Below, piece by piece: positions 33,801 through 45,900 of a stretch of 64,000 nt of DNA (its first letter is position 1; each line of letters opens with the position of its first letter). The position numbers and the translations under genes are program-made. Under the pieces are notes generated by a model. The model saw only the letters and a program-made list of their open reading frames with translations. It had not been told where the DNA came from and did not search any database. This DNA comes from Agriotes lineatus (lineage: Eukaryota > Arthropoda > Insecta > Coleoptera > Elateridae), in the NCBI GenBank assembly GCA_940337035.1, contig CALNHX010007658.1:1-64000 (forward strand), in the 5' to 3' direction.

Positions 33801-35940
33801 CCTGTGCAAGTGAGGGCACAACAAGGACTTTCAGCAACAATTGCTAACCGAAGAAGCAAAGGGAGGCTACAACAAGGACTCAACAACAAACGGAAAACTG
33901 TGAATACTTTAACGACTCCAAGTTGGCTCTTCGGCTTACAGCTCCACGACCTAAATCGGCTGTCCAGAAAAATCCACAGTCAACTACGATGGGTAAAGAC
34001 CCAAGTATCTTCGATAAATCAACCATACAAATCCGCGGTAGCGCGAGTGAATTATGACACTATTCTTGCCCTCGTAAGTCACTATAAAGTAGCTCTACAC
34101 TAGGCAAAGGTTAATACGAAGTAGAGTGGCCGTGAATAGAGAAATATACATACGTCAACCTGAGTGTCGGGAATTTACCAGTGGCGTAGCGTAATATTAA
34201 GGGTTATAATCAGTTTTAAATTAATGATGCTGTTAAAATTGATATTGTACACTTTAGTAGTATGTACTATAGACCTTTTGAGACCAATTTAGTTGTCGAT
34301 TCCGTTATTGGCAATTTTCACGTTCATAGAAGCGCCGAGTCGAATAGGCAACTGGCTTTGCAAACCTATATTTTGCCAAAGGCAGTTTTCTGCTTTAGTA
34401 CAGTTTCATGTATTCATGCAAACTGCAATCTTCCCGCCAAATGCAGTAATTTGTCGCTAGATGGCAATAAAGTTTTGGATCATTTTCCGGTCTGCCAAAT
34501 TGCATTGAGAGACATTTTTATGTTCTATGTGCATCATTAGTTATCAGCCGTTTTATAATTTTCTGGGACATGTTTTTGAGCTTTGTGAATTACTGGTGAC
34601 GTCAAACTAATGCAGAGCAATCAATCAAGACATATTTTGACACGAAAACTGGCTAAACGAATTATTTGAGCGAGCAAAGGTTTTTGTGAACGTACTGGCA
34701 CAATTTCTGGTAAGGCATTTTATTCTTTTTGGTTCATTTGGGGTGTATGTATAGCCTTCAACCTTCGGGCCAAACCGATAGATTTGCTGCGAATGTGTCC
34801 TCAGTAGCCGTCTGACCCGCAGCTTTCTTGTTGGAGCGTAACCTGTTGATTACAAAGACCCACTTCGCCTTGACTTCCTTGTAAAGATACGCTGGACAAG
34901 GCGTCGCTGGAGGCCTCTATCTCGTGCTGGATTGGTTTTAGTGCTGCCGAATACGTCCAGTTTAGTGGTTTGAATCTAATGGCCTTGTATTTATTTATAT
35001 AAACTTACTTGCGATTGACTTTTCTTTTACGGCTTCACCGTTTTAACAAATTGTGTATTTTTTGTGTGTGCTGACTTGACGCCAGCTTAGAGCTGAGTGG
35101 TTTATTTTGAAATAAATAACATCGCCTTGTATGTCGATATTAGCTGAGTAAGTGGTCGCACCGCTTTACGCGTGTTCTTTCTAAATGTCATCCATATTAA
35201 GTTTGTTGGCTGGGAAAAACGATTCTGGCATATCACATCACAACTACCATACAGATATCTGGATGTGAGGTTATTCGCGGTATGAAATTAAATCGCTAAG
35301 TGTGGAACGCTGTAACGTTTATCATTCATTCAGCAATCGGGCTGTTTCAAAATGAATTGCTTTGGCTACTTTCAATTTCAAATAAACCAGTTAGGAAAAT
35401 TAGTAGATATTTAATTAGCGAAGGCTGCGTTTCCACGCACACTGTCTCATGCATAACTTGTGATAATTAATTATGTGATTTAGTATTAAGTATTACTGTT
35501 CGTTGATGCCAGTAAGTATAATCGATGTTATTCTCCCCCTATTGTTATCCATTACGTGATTGAATCATTATACAATTTTTAAAACTGTGGGTTTCATTGA
35601 TTATATTGTTTGTTGTTACCTTTGAGCAGTTTAATAGTTCGTTCGCTCAAACGAACAAAGGAACATGAGCCTGAATCATTTGCGCCCCTATAAATTTAGA
35701 TCTATTAGTTTTGAAGGTAAGTTACCTACCCCTTCTCCCAGAGTTAGTCCGAGTGCATATTCCGATTCAATATAATAGTTTTTAAATGTACCTAAAATCA
35801 ACCATTTTTTAAATTTTGAAAAATGTAAATATAAAAATCGTATTTAATGTAGAGTAAAATCAATGAATAAAAACACTCAGAAAGGAAAATTGTTATTTTT
35901 TTTGTATTATGTAAGATTTCTATTTTTTTCTGTAAATAAA

Positions 35941-35941
<1 letters not shown>
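33801..35941. other. 2.1 kb without a recognised gene
   Basis: 33804-34080 has parallel open frames, one ending at CTC|GTAAGT, a strong donor consensus, but the peptides match nothing known to me. The frame at 34262-34540 has no domain. Otherwise unassigned. Confidence 0.3.
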
Positions 35942-35985
<44 letters not shown>

Positions 35986-35986
35986 G
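35942..35986. repeat. (ATT)n microsatellite
   Basis: About 15 uninterrupted trinucleotide units. The 64-aa minus frame through it (poly-Asn) is an artefact. Confidence 0.95.
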
Positions 35987-36266
35987 GAGCAAGTTCTCTA
36001 TTTTGCCTATGTTTGGTAGTTACGGGTGCGACGTATCTTGCCACACCTTAATGTTGGCTAAAGTGACAAGAGAACGTGGAAAATTTCGGTTAGTTCTTAA
36101 AACAACTGTTTTTGTAATATAAACTGTAACAGGATAACAAAAAAATTAAATGAAAAGACCAATTTAAAACAACCACGACTAAAGCACGCCTATGAACAAT
36201 GGAGGTTTCCGCCCCTTGATACTTATAATAAACTCGTCCTAACACAAATTGGTCATTGCGCACCAC

Positions 36267-36644
36267 GTACTATTGGTACCACAAAAAACTAGGACAACCT
36301 CCAAATCCATTAGCCATGCATTTTTATTGTTTTAGTTGATTAAATGACCTTAAGAAACTGTCATATGACAGGTTAGAATTATTTACATGTCATAACATTT
36401 TAATATCAAAAGCTACAATATAAAATAGTTATAAAACTAAATCAACATGCAATTTGCTGAATAGTTACACCGTTTTGTATGCCAGCATTACTCCTAGCTT
36501 TTGAAACTGAACTTGCTTTAGGCATGATTGACAGTGACGTTTTGAAATAATTTGAAAGTTAATCACATATCAGTTGGCAATTAAAAATTCAGATTCACAC
36601 AGCTAAAAAAACGTTGTCCTAGTTTTTTTTGGTAGCAATAGTAC
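36267..36644. mobile_element. 378-bp MITE with GTACTATTG ends
   Basis: GTACTATTGGTACCA plus AACTAGGACAAC at the left pairs with the reversed right end GTACTATTGCTACCA plus AACTAGGACAAC. It is non-coding. Its right end directly touches the Tc1-like terminus at 36645. Confidence 0.75.
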
Positions 36645-37740
36645 AGTTGCGGACACCTCAAAGTGCACGGTTTTTTGTTACTATGGTTATTTTTGCAATT
36701 TTTCGGCTTATTAAATGAGGGTTTCTCCAGTGGCGTTGCTTGTGATTGTAAGAATAGGTATTATTTTTTTATGTTTGTATTCTAGCAAAGTTTCACAAGT
36801 AAACAAACTATATATATAATAATATGTATTTAATAAATATGTATCAGTATTCGATTGCTATTACGCTTTGCAGTTTGTTTCGCATAGATTTGACCAATGT
36901 TTCCATATTGTATCCTTCTCACAGTTCCTTTCAAGCATTTCTTATCTTTCCCATAATTCATCATCGTTGTAGTTCAATACCCCCAAACATTTTCGATGGA
37001 GTTCAAGTCCGGACTTCTTGCAGGTCATGGTAATAAATTGATATTATTCCCATCAAACCATCTATGAACAATCTCTGCTGCATGCACAGGACAGTTATCC
37101 TGTGAAAATAATGTTATTAATTACGTTAACATATACAAAATTAATTAATTAGGTAATAGCTTGCCTGTTGAAAAGTAAATTGTTTAGGAAAGACCTCTCT
37201 TACAGATGGCAGCATCACATTTTGCAAAATGTTGCAATAATTTTCAACGTTCGGTCGTCCATTAATTCTATAGCATGCCCCAGATCCGTGAGTATTGATC
37301 CATCCCCATACGTTTACAGCGAATCGTCCACTACTCCTTATGGGCTGAACAAAATATTGCTCCTCAAATTTTGAATTTTGTGGGCTATACACTCTTAATC
37401 GTCAATTGGTAAATGATTAAAATACCTTTTCATCTGAGAAAACAGTGGTGTTCCAAAACTCGTCGATTTCATTCAAATAGTTAGTTGCAAACTGTATTCT
37501 TGGTTCTTTGTTCTCTGGTGTTAAAAAAACTTTTCTTGCAGAAGTCTCTGCTGCCAACGATTTTTAATTTTGAAAATGCAGCTCTTGCCCACATGCAAAT
37601 CTGCTGCGCTCGACTCAGCCACCAGTTCTCTTCCAGTTTTGTAATGGCTCGCATTTTCTCTGTTTCTGACAAATGTCTGGGAATTTTTCGAGTTTTCAGT
37701 TCTATGACAGTTGATGACAAACGTAAACGTCAAAACTCGA
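36645..37740 (-). pseudogene. Tc1-like DDE transposase with probable GC-AG intron
   Basis: The left end CAGTTGCGGACACC resembles a Tc1 terminal repeat. On the minus strand: an HTH region (LSETEKMRAITKLEEN, 37481-37720), NKEPRIQFATNYLNEIDEFW, NTTVFSDEK (first catalytic Asp), VNVWGWINTHGSGACYRING, QFTFQQ, then after 65 bp DNCPVHAAEIVHRWFDGNN (second Asp) and SPDLNSIENVWGY (third acidic position). The 65-bp gap (37100-37164) begins GC and ends CACAG and joins in phase, fitting a small intron. A second, ~33-bp extra piece follows SDEK. Frameshifts near the N-terminus and a stop before PARSPDL mark it as inactive. The right terminal repeat was not found. Confidence 0.8.
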
Positions 37741-38832
37741 CTTCTATGATTAGTAAAGCACCTCTATAATACGAGCATGCTTGTCAGCCATATTGAATCA
37801 CATAACAAAAGCGGCAAATTCAAAAAATTTGTTACTTTTCAGAAAATGAAGATACGTTAATGTCTATACGTTTAATAGTACTAATTCGAGACTGAACAAT
37901 CGGTCATGCTCGAAGATTTTGAAATCTGAAAAACAGAAAAGACCGTAAATAGTTCATTCAAAAATGAATATAACCCACAACGAATGAACTGTTTGACGTT
38001 GTAGGGTTATGTTTTGGTTGCATCATGGCCACCAACATGTAAACGCGAAACTACTGTGATGCAAAGTGTTATGCAACTTGTGCGACATGCATCTGCTTGT
38101 ATTATAAAGGGCTCTAATGATTAGAATATCGTATTACAAGCTAAAAATCTGCCGTGTACTTTAAGTTGGCCGTAACGGTACATGTATTTTTCTAAATACA
38201 TGAGCTCTAAACACGTACGATCAATTCGAAGACCCTTGAAGAAGAGAACGAGAAACGTGGACAAATGAATGACGCTTGGCCTAGTTACGCATGACAACGG
38301 ATAGATAATCCGTCTCGCGCAACTGAAGGCCGTTCAAATAGATTTCTGCGACCTTAATGACTGTACAAAGTTGAGTTTTCGCAAAAGGGCAGCAAACATG
38401 CATAAAACGGACGGCACAATTTATTGGTTATTAAAAAGTGCCATAACAACTTTATTACCGGCCGATACTTCTACCAAACTTGGTGTAATTGTTTGTCAGC
38501 AATCGTCCCCATCTCAACGATAACCATTTTCTGTACTTCATTGGAAACGTTTTGGGCTCGTATATCCCTTTCGTATATTATACCACTAAATGAGGCTACA
38601 TATAAAATAATAATTTTCAACTCCTTTATTAAGCATTTGGATGTTCTTTATACATACATCATTGTAATCATATTCTTACTTATATGCATTTAATACAAGC
38701 CAAACTTTAATAAATCCCATATCAAAGGACATCTGGTACACATTTTTCAATTAGAAATAAAATTTTACTTAGGTATAGATGTTTTGCGTGTTCTATGTAT
38801 AATGCCATATGCGTTCAATATTGGTTATAATT
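37741..38832. other. Spacer, no gene recognised
   Basis: No domain or element end was seen. The 89-codon frame at 38424-38693 looks like AT-rich noise. Confidence 0.3.
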
Positions 38833-39316
38833 ATCTTTATCTACTTTGCGTTCGTACTGAGGCTATTACGATACACAAAGCGATGCTATAATAAAAATAC
38901 TAAAAATTTTCATTTTTTTGCTTAAAAAAGTGGCAAAGTAGATAAAATACTGTATGATACCTCGTTTATAAGGCATTTTGTAGCACTTACTCCTTTAGGG
39001 CACTCCTCGCTTCGCTCGTCGTACCCTAAATCCGTGCGTGCTACAAAATTCTTCTTATAAAACTCGTATCATAATGTACTATTATCTACTTTACGTTCGT
39101 ACTGAGGCTATTACGATACGCGTTTGCGTATCGTAATAAACACAAAGCGATGCTATAATAAAAATTCAAAAAAATTTCATTTTTTTGATTAAAAAAGTGG
39201 CAAAGTTTATAAGGCATTTTGTAGCACTTACTCCTTTAGGGCACTCCTCGCTTCGCTCGTCGTACCCTAAATCCGTGCGTGCTACAAAATGCTTCTTATA
39301 AAACTTGTATCATAAT
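38833..39316. mobile_element. Tandem pair of hairpin elements, centre TCGCTTCGCTCG
   Basis: TATCTACTTTGCGTTCG/TATCTACTTTACGTTCG at about 38837 and 39083 start two ~246-bp units. Each holds a long hairpin (38949-39074 and 39201-39316) with arms around ATTTTGTAGCAC and TTTAGGG and the centre CTCGCTTCGCTCG. The first unit also has GTAGATAAAATA just left of its hairpin; in the second that segment is deleted. Non-coding. Confidence 0.7.
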
Positions 39317-39639
39317 ATACTAATAACTAACACGAGTTTGTTTTCTATGATTACATAGCATATAACTACACTGAGATTTTAAACTTTTAATAAATAATGG
39401 TCTAGCACTATCCTTAAAATAGGTTTAGCAAAATATAAAAAATTACCTAGTAGCTGGTATTGTTCAAATAAAAATCACAGCCAAAGCTTACAAAATAAGA
39501 GACGCAAGGGGTTTGCTAGGAATATACTATAACGGTTATTACTCCGTAGTATCATGTAACTTATAACGTCTTGATAGCAATAGGGAAATGAAAAGAAATG
39601 AATTCCAAAGCACTTGACACAATTTCTTAAAAAACCTAA
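39317..39639. other. Spacer
   Basis: AT-rich, nothing recognised. Confidence 0.3.
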
Positions 39640-40480
39640 CCACACAATTATTTTACAACCGCTCAATACATATTTCGACAACTAAGTTGTCGTCTTCGGT
39701 AGCCTTGAAGAGAAAGACTACCCCGACAAAGTTGGCAAAAATATGCTCTTCAGCAAATCACCACTGAAATTCAGCACTCCCACACATTCTAATGCTATTT
39801 ATATTATTTAACCCGAAAGAGGTATCCTAAGCGACCAATCAGGTGTCAATTTCAATAGAGCATAAAGTGTAAAGATCATAGTGGGGGAATGGAACCTCCG
39901 TCTTTGTTCGAAACGTTATTGTCTTTATTCTTAAAAATGGTCAAACTTTCAAAATTATTTAGCTGTTTAGTTGAAGTTAACGTCTTTTCAATTTTTAGGT
40001 CAGTTTCCGTAATACTTTGACCCTGTTTTGTACTTATGTTGGGCAGTACTAGATTTATCAAATCTGTTGAATCTAAAATAAGCTATATGCTTTTTAAACC
40101 TAGTACCAAAATTACGTGTTTGCCCAATATATTTAGAATCACAGTGGGAATGTTTAATTTCGTAAATTCCAGATTTCTCGTCTTTTGGATTTCCTAATAA
40201 ATTTCGAATACTGTTGTTTGAACTATAAACAATTTTTTAGCCTGAATCTTCACATATTTTCTTTAAGCTTATTGTAGTCAGGCGAAACTGAGTTTTGATG
40301 TACTTTTCGTTGGGTCCTTGACTTGTAAGACTGACCAGAGTTGTGGAATTTTATTTATAAACTCCAACGAATTTTCAACAGAAAAAATATTTTGAAGTTT
40401 TTGCAAGTTTCTAAATTCATTTGTTAACCATAAATGGTTAGTGGTTACTTAAAAGTAACAGGTAAGTCGCTAATATTTGT
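39640..40480 (-). pseudogene. Second Penelope-like element, GIY-YIG region and 3' end
   Basis: On the minus strand KYIKTQFRLTTISLKKICE and SSNNSIRNLLGNPKDEKS precede GIYEIKHSHCDSKYIGQTRN, which contains both GIY and YIG nuclease motifs intact, then FGTRFKKHIAYFRFNRFDKS. The C-terminal part (39876-40061) is in another frame after a stop. Downstream GAAGACGACAACTTAGTTGTCGAAAT matches the palindromic 3' region of such elements. It is a different family from the copy at 31481, and no RT remains. It lies just downstream of the host-like exons at 40656-40985. Confidence 0.8.
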
Positions 40481-40564
40481 TTGGTTAGGGGTTTTTAAGA
40501 ATTGTGTCAGATTTATGTCACAGGCTCCAGCAGGGTTTTAATTTAAGCACGTATTAATACTGAT

Positions 40565-40570
40565 TTTATT
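40565..40570 (-). promoter_or_regulatory. Polyadenylation signal AATAAA for the PPxY gene
   Basis: AATAAA on the minus strand, about 90 bp after the stop codon at 40656. Confidence 0.55.
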
Positions 40571-40655
40571 AGTCACGGACAACTTATGTAATTTTCAGAG
40601 CGGCGATCTGTATACTTTGTAGTAGTTATCCTTTTATAAATCCTCAGACATTTTC

Positions 40656-40985
40656 TTAGAGTGCCTGTTCTGTCTGTTGTACTGCTTCATCATAAGAGGG
40701 CGGTAAAGAATTATTAACTGAATTAGCTACACCATCCATTGACTGAAATTCTGTAAAATAAAATTATTATTATTATAGTATTTTTTGATTCATAACGAGT
40801 AAGAATAACAATATCTCAATTTTCACAATAAAACTCAAGTTACGCTTATAAAAATCTAGCTTCAGAAAAGTTTCTGCTTGGTCCTTTTTATTTTTTTATT
40901 ATGTTACCTTCAGGCTTAACCATTCCATTGGAACCTAAGGGTTGTGTTACTATAGGAGGTGCTGATGGTTGAACATTGGCAGGAT
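40656..40985 (-). CDS. Last two exons of a host gene with a PPxY C-terminal tail
   Basis: Exon 40985-40908 is preceded by TCTTTACAG and ends CCTGAAG|GTAACA. Exon 40750-40656 is preceded by TTTTACAG and ends TAA. The 157-bp intron joins in phase to give ...SAPPIVTQPLGSNGMVKPE|EFQSMDGVANSVNNS then LPPSYDEAVQQTEQAL. LPPSY is a PY motif, the ligand of WW domains such as those in Nedd4-type ubiquitin ligases, and tails of this kind are common on endosomal membrane proteins and arrestin-domain proteins. No upstream exon was found, so the protein itself cannot be named. Clean splice sites, no stops and a nearby AATAAA favour a functional gene; upstream exons should lie to the right of 41000. Confidence 0.6.
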
Positions 40986-41668
40986 CTGTAAAGATTGATA
41001 TTTTTTCAATTTTCAGTAGTAAGTATTTAATTAATATTAATGAAAATGTGGTGAACAATGCAAATGGGGTTAATATAATTCTTACAATATGTTTAAAAAA
41101 GAATATACCAATAATATAAACAAATTTATTATTTTATAATATGCATAGCAAACAGAACTAAAATTACATTGCTATAAAGTTAGCAATGGATCGTTTTTAC
41201 AATCTGATCGTATAATCGCTGAGATTCGCGATTATAATAGTTGAGATACGTTTAAACGTTAAAAACATTTTATAAGAGAGCAGTTTTCTCGCAAAAGAAT
41301 AAGTTATCATTAATTTTTCTCAAGATTTTCTCACCAGATTATAGTTGTTTGTTTATTTTGGCTTCTCTCCATAATTTAATTTGGTATGGAGTTTAAGGGT
41401 CTTCGATTAAAATACACGTGAAAGACGATGATAGTCGAAATTTAAACTTTTTCGCAGTTATTATACCTTTGTGGACTGGTTTGACCATCGGGTGACTGAT
41501 ATAAAAGCGTGTAAACATTGGGAATAATTTTTTGAAAATAAAGCAAGAACTGTTTTATTTTAGTACCCTATAATAAAATAATGCCGAAGCGAAACGACGA
41601 ACAACACTATATCATAATATTATTAGGCGTTATGAGGAAAGGGGTACTAATAAATGTAATGATATTAG
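40986..41668. other. Probable intron of the PPxY gene
   Basis: No coding segment was identified to continue the minus-strand gene. Confidence 0.35.
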
Positions 41669-42817
41669 TACGGTGTAATTAGTCCAAAAAACGGCCTAAC
41701 CTCAACATCCAAAGTAAAAGTTTCCCTCCAACTCCAAATTGTTCTATACATTCCACATACTGTTCGGTAAAAAGTTACACCATTTTAAGCGTCGGGTTTG
41801 GGGGGGGGGGAGGGGGGAGAAGTTATTAAATTAGTAATTTTTATCAGTTTTTCTTAAATATTTCGAAAATTATGCGGTTTAGCGCGAAAAGTGTTATATA
41901 CAAAAATAATCTACATTAAATTGCGAACAAAAATGGTCCGGTGCATAATCTTGCTAAAGTGTGTGAATTATGGCGGAGTGTGTGTTGAAACCTTGTAAGG
42001 ACAAGGGTGGTGAACTAATTACTCTGACTAAAAAGGCGGCAATTTGCTTTAACAAAACACAATCCTGTGATTATCACATAGTTCGCACAGTATTCTAAAG
42101 ACGAACAATAACAAAAATGACAGCAGAACAAAAAAAATTAGTTTCCTTAGTGATGTCATATTTTTTCCAAAAAATCTAAAAAATTTCTACATTTACACCC
42201 TCCGTAACTCTGGAACCGTTCACTTTAGCAAGATTATATACAGGACCATTTTTGTTTGCAATTTAATGTAGACTATTTTTGTATATAACACCTTTCGCGC
42301 TAAACCGCATAGTTTTCGAAATATTTAAGAAAAACTGATAAAAACTACTAATTTACTAACTTCTCCCCCCCCCCCCAAACCCGACGCTTAAAATAGTGTA
42401 ACTTTTTACCAAACAATATGTGGAATGTATAGAACAATTTGGAGTTGGAGGGAAACTTTTACTTTGGATGTTGAGGTTATGCCGTTTTTTGGACTAATTA
42501 CACCGTACTACCTCCGTAACTCTGGAACCGTTCACTTTAGCAAGATTATGCACAGGACCAGTTTTGTTCGCAATTTAATGTAGATTATTTTTATATATAA
42601 CACTTTTCGCGCTAAACCGCATAGTTTTCGAAATATTTAAGAAAAACTGATAAAAACTACTAATTTACTAACTTCTCCCCCCTCCCCCCCCCCCAAACCC
42701 GACGCTTAAAATGGTGTAACTTTTTACCAAACAATATGTGGACTGTATAGAACAATTTGGAGCTGGAGGGAAACTTTTACTTTGGATGTTGAGGTTTGGG
42801 TCTAATTGCAGCGTACT
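41669..42817. repeat. Three-copy ~310-bp repeat with poly-G core, first copy inverted
   Basis: 41669-41965 is the reverse complement of 42190-42509, and 42510-42817 is a second direct copy of the latter. Ends read TACGGTGTAATTAGTCC. Each copy contains AACCCGACGCTTAAAAT next to a run of 11-20 C/G. The first two form a foldback element with a ~225-bp centre. The third copy, a duplication of the right half, ends near CGTACTAATATTAC, which mirrors the left flank ATGATATTAGTACG. Confidence 0.75.
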
Positions 42818-43039
42818 AATATTACTGGTCTCCCCACTGTAAAAAAAAACTCTTTAAGATGTCTAACTAAAGTGAAAACAGTTATTAAAGGATATAACAA
42901 AGTCGGTCGAAGAAAACTAAATACACCGAAGAGCAAAGTGTCCGATATTAAAGTGAAGTGGCTGAACATAAGGGCATATCCTCAAAAAACTCCTTCTAAG
43001 TATGCAAATGATAAAAAAGTCGTGGGAAGTCCGGTTTAA
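42806..43039 (+). CDS. 77-aa basic hypothetical frame
   Basis: Begins in the end of the poly-G repeat and continues as a Lys-rich peptide (LTKVKTVIKGYNKVGRRKLN, VSDIKVKWLNIRAYPQKTPS). The composition is protein-like, but no domain is recognised and the ATG is in repeat DNA. It could be an exon fragment or chance. Confidence 0.25.
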   Translation: MQRTNITGLPTVKKNSLRCLTKVKTVIKGYNKVGRRKLNTPKSKVSDIKVKWLNIRAYPQKTPSKYANDKKVVGSPV

Positions 43040-45465
43040 CAAAAATCAATACAAGAGAATACGTCAGAAAGTTAATAATTAATTATTAATTGTATCTAGC
43101 CGTAGATCCTGCTTAGCAAACTGGACTAACTTTGTACACGTAGCAAGTCATACAGAACTACAAATTTAAAAAATAGCCAAGTTACCTTAGATCTTGCTGG
43201 CTATTTTGAACGTACGCTGGTATACGATCGCGTCCAGATTTGTTATCGTAACCAGCAAGTAGTTCTTTGGTAGGGCGGTATAAAAATTTTCGTGTGTAAA
43301 CTCTGTAAGTACAAGTAATTTTTTTTGACAGTTCGATTTGATTCAATTAATACGATAGAAATTTGGTCAACACCTCTTCTAGTGCCATCAAGGAATCCAC
43401 CTGTATGATCTTTTTTGCAAGTCTTAAGAATGGAATCTGTTAGCCAGTCCGTACTATCGGGTTACGACGGCTTCCTTAACATCTGTATCCCTCCCTCTCT
43501 TTCGCACTCACAGCGACGAATTTTTCGAGCCCCACCCAGACGAAGAGCGGATACCAGGCGGAAGATTTGCGGCTGCTGCATTCAAATGAGTGACACTCAT
43601 GTGTATTTACGCCGTGGAGAACACGATATGTAAAAATTTCAGCTGGGTGGGAGCAAGATAATGTAAAATATGTTATAACTAATAAAGCAATTACTTACTT
43701 TCACAAAATGTAGATACTTTGATTGTGAAACTAAATCCGCACATAGAGCTTTTCAGGTTAAAGTTTAAGCATTTCGAACAACTAAATATGTCCGAATTCT
43801 CTGTCAGCCAGTTCTTCACGAAGCCAAGAGAAAGTCTTTATCCTGCAGGAAGGGTTCCCACGACATCTTCAGTCTTAAAGCGGCAGGTATTTCTAGCGAT
43901 CATCTAATATTCTCGAAATTGTCTCTGTGGCACGACTCTGTTTTAAGGTGTCGCGAGCGGATAAAAATATAAAAGCACTTCCTCCACTAAACTGTCGAAC
44001 AAATCCTTTACCTTGTTGCTGTATTTCAAACTGTAACAATGTTATGGTGGTCATGCAACAGTCATGTGGTAAGAACATAGGGCTTTTAGAAACGTTCTTT
44101 TCGGCCTTTTTTACATCGTCGGTTTTGCTATCAAATAAACACAAGCCTCCCAACTGCAATAATGCTTGAAGTTCAGTTCACAGTCCGTTAAGAAATCGCA
44201 TAACTTCAAAATTCGATTTATATCGGAAATTAGCAGCAACGCACCGAATTTCCGATCGCCGCTTGGAATTGTAACTGTCGTCCGAACCCAAATTTAGGAC
44301 AAGGTTCTCGCTGGCTATCTTTGTTTACTGACCGCCAACTCTTTAGGCTTCCGTCGAGCTTAGAGCTACGGCTGTCAACTCATTTCTTTGCCTGGCTGCT
44401 TCTGGTAGTCAGCGACTGCTAAGAAACTACCATCCAAGCCGGAGTCCTTCTGTCTGGTCTTCCATTTCATCCCGTTAGTTACCACTGCATTCCGCTAAGT
44501 GTACTCTTAGTGTAATTAGATTGCACACGTATTATCACCTGTTATTGCACTACATGTTCTTGTAAGATTCTACACATCATCCGCTTAAGAGACCAAAATG
44601 TTGGGTTCATCCGAGTGTAAGTGCGCTAATCGGTATTTGAAACCTTTGCTTACTTCACTCGTTTAGGATGTCTAAGATTAAAGATTAACTTGATACCAGC
44701 CCAGCTCATAGCTGGCATTTGAAATTTTTTTTTAACCTTATGTGATTACATCTTGTTTGATTTTTTGTAAAGCAAAATGCAGTCCGCTTTTTCAGGAATA
44801 TAAGCGAATTTATGCCAAAACATAAATGCAAGGTAGGCCCACTCCGTGTGTCCAGTTCGCACAATTCCCGAATTCTTATGGAAGACTTTTCCTTCTTGAG
44901 CTTTCTCATTACACCACAAAGAACACTTTAGCGCCCCACTCAATCATCACAAGCATTTCTTGTACCAACAAAGTTGGCTGGCGAAATAAAACGTGCTCTA
45001 TCAGTTTAAGGCTACGCCCATTCTATTGCGCCAGCGTTAATATCTTTAATTCTGTTGCAAGCAGAAAATAATTTATCACTTATAAAAACAATTTGTGAAG
45101 CCTGTTTGGTAGAAAATAACCCAACTTGTTGGCAAGAAGTTAAGAGAAGCTGTAATGGATCCTGTATAGAGAATTATTAAGTAACTTGGGTACAAATGAC
45201 TACCGAAGGCCATGTGTGACATTATCAATAAGAGGAAACATTAGACTATTTAAAATATTAGTTTATGAATTTTATGTCTTTTTTCTACAGCCGTGATTTT
45301 AAACTGTTTCCAAGGGTCATATGCAGCGTGCTTTATGTTGTCTATAAAACACGCCATTCCATTTAAAGCACGGAGTACTTTAAGAGTTTATAAAACCTTA
45401 TTATTTGTGAAGATTAAAAGTACAGTAATTATAATAGAACCGAGTTGTATGCGGATTCCCGAGGA
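43040..45465. other. 2.4 kb without a recognised gene
   Basis: Overlapping opposite-strand frames at 43893-44169 and 44706-45071 show no domains. No splice-bounded exon was convincing. Confidence 0.35.
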
Positions 45466-45858
45466 ACCGATTGGAGAGGGGCCGAGCCCAGAGGGCCCCC
45501 TTGGAGGGGGCGAAGCCCCGAGGCCCCCCTTGTGGAGGAGCGGAGCCCCGAGGGCCCCCATGGGGAGATGAGGAGTCCCGAGGGCCCTCTTGGAGAGGGG
45601 CGGAGCCCCAAGGGCCCCCTTGAAGAGGGGCGGAGCCCCGAGAACACCCTTGCAGAGGGGTGGAGCCCAGAGGGCCCCCTTGGAGAGGGGCCGAGCCCTA
45701 AGGGCCCCCTTAGAAAGGGGCCGAGCTCCGAGGGCCCCCTTAGAGAAGGGGCGAGCCCCGAAGGCCCCCTTGGAGAGGAGCGGATCCCCGAGGGTCCCCT
45801 TGGGGAGGGGTGGAGCCCCGACGGCCGCTTTGGAGAGGGGCAAAGCCCCGAGGGCATT
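45466..45858. repeat. GC-rich 30-bp minisatellite, about 13 units
   Basis: Unit approximately GAGGGCCCCCTTGGAGAGGG plus GCGGAGCCCC, exact 30-bp spacing. Because the period is a multiple of three and no unit has a stop, two plus frames (to 164 aa, SPEGPLGEGR repeats; GGAPRAPLER repeats) and two minus frames (about 150 aa, KGALGAPPLS and PSGLRPSPRG repeats) are open at once. It stands out sharply from the AT-rich surroundings. No start, splice or codon evidence favours any frame, so no gene is claimed. Confidence 0.9.
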
Positions 45859-45900
45859 TTGGCTAACAAACTCCTCGGCTGTAGAAAAAAATTGAAGCCA

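Noticed and set aside
33804..34103. 99-aa frame ending near a GTAAGT donor
   Set aside because: Three parallel frames are partly open, none matches a family I know, and no acceptor or start context supports an exon.
35798..35992. Asn-rich minus frame
   Set aside because: Translation of an (ATT)n microsatellite.
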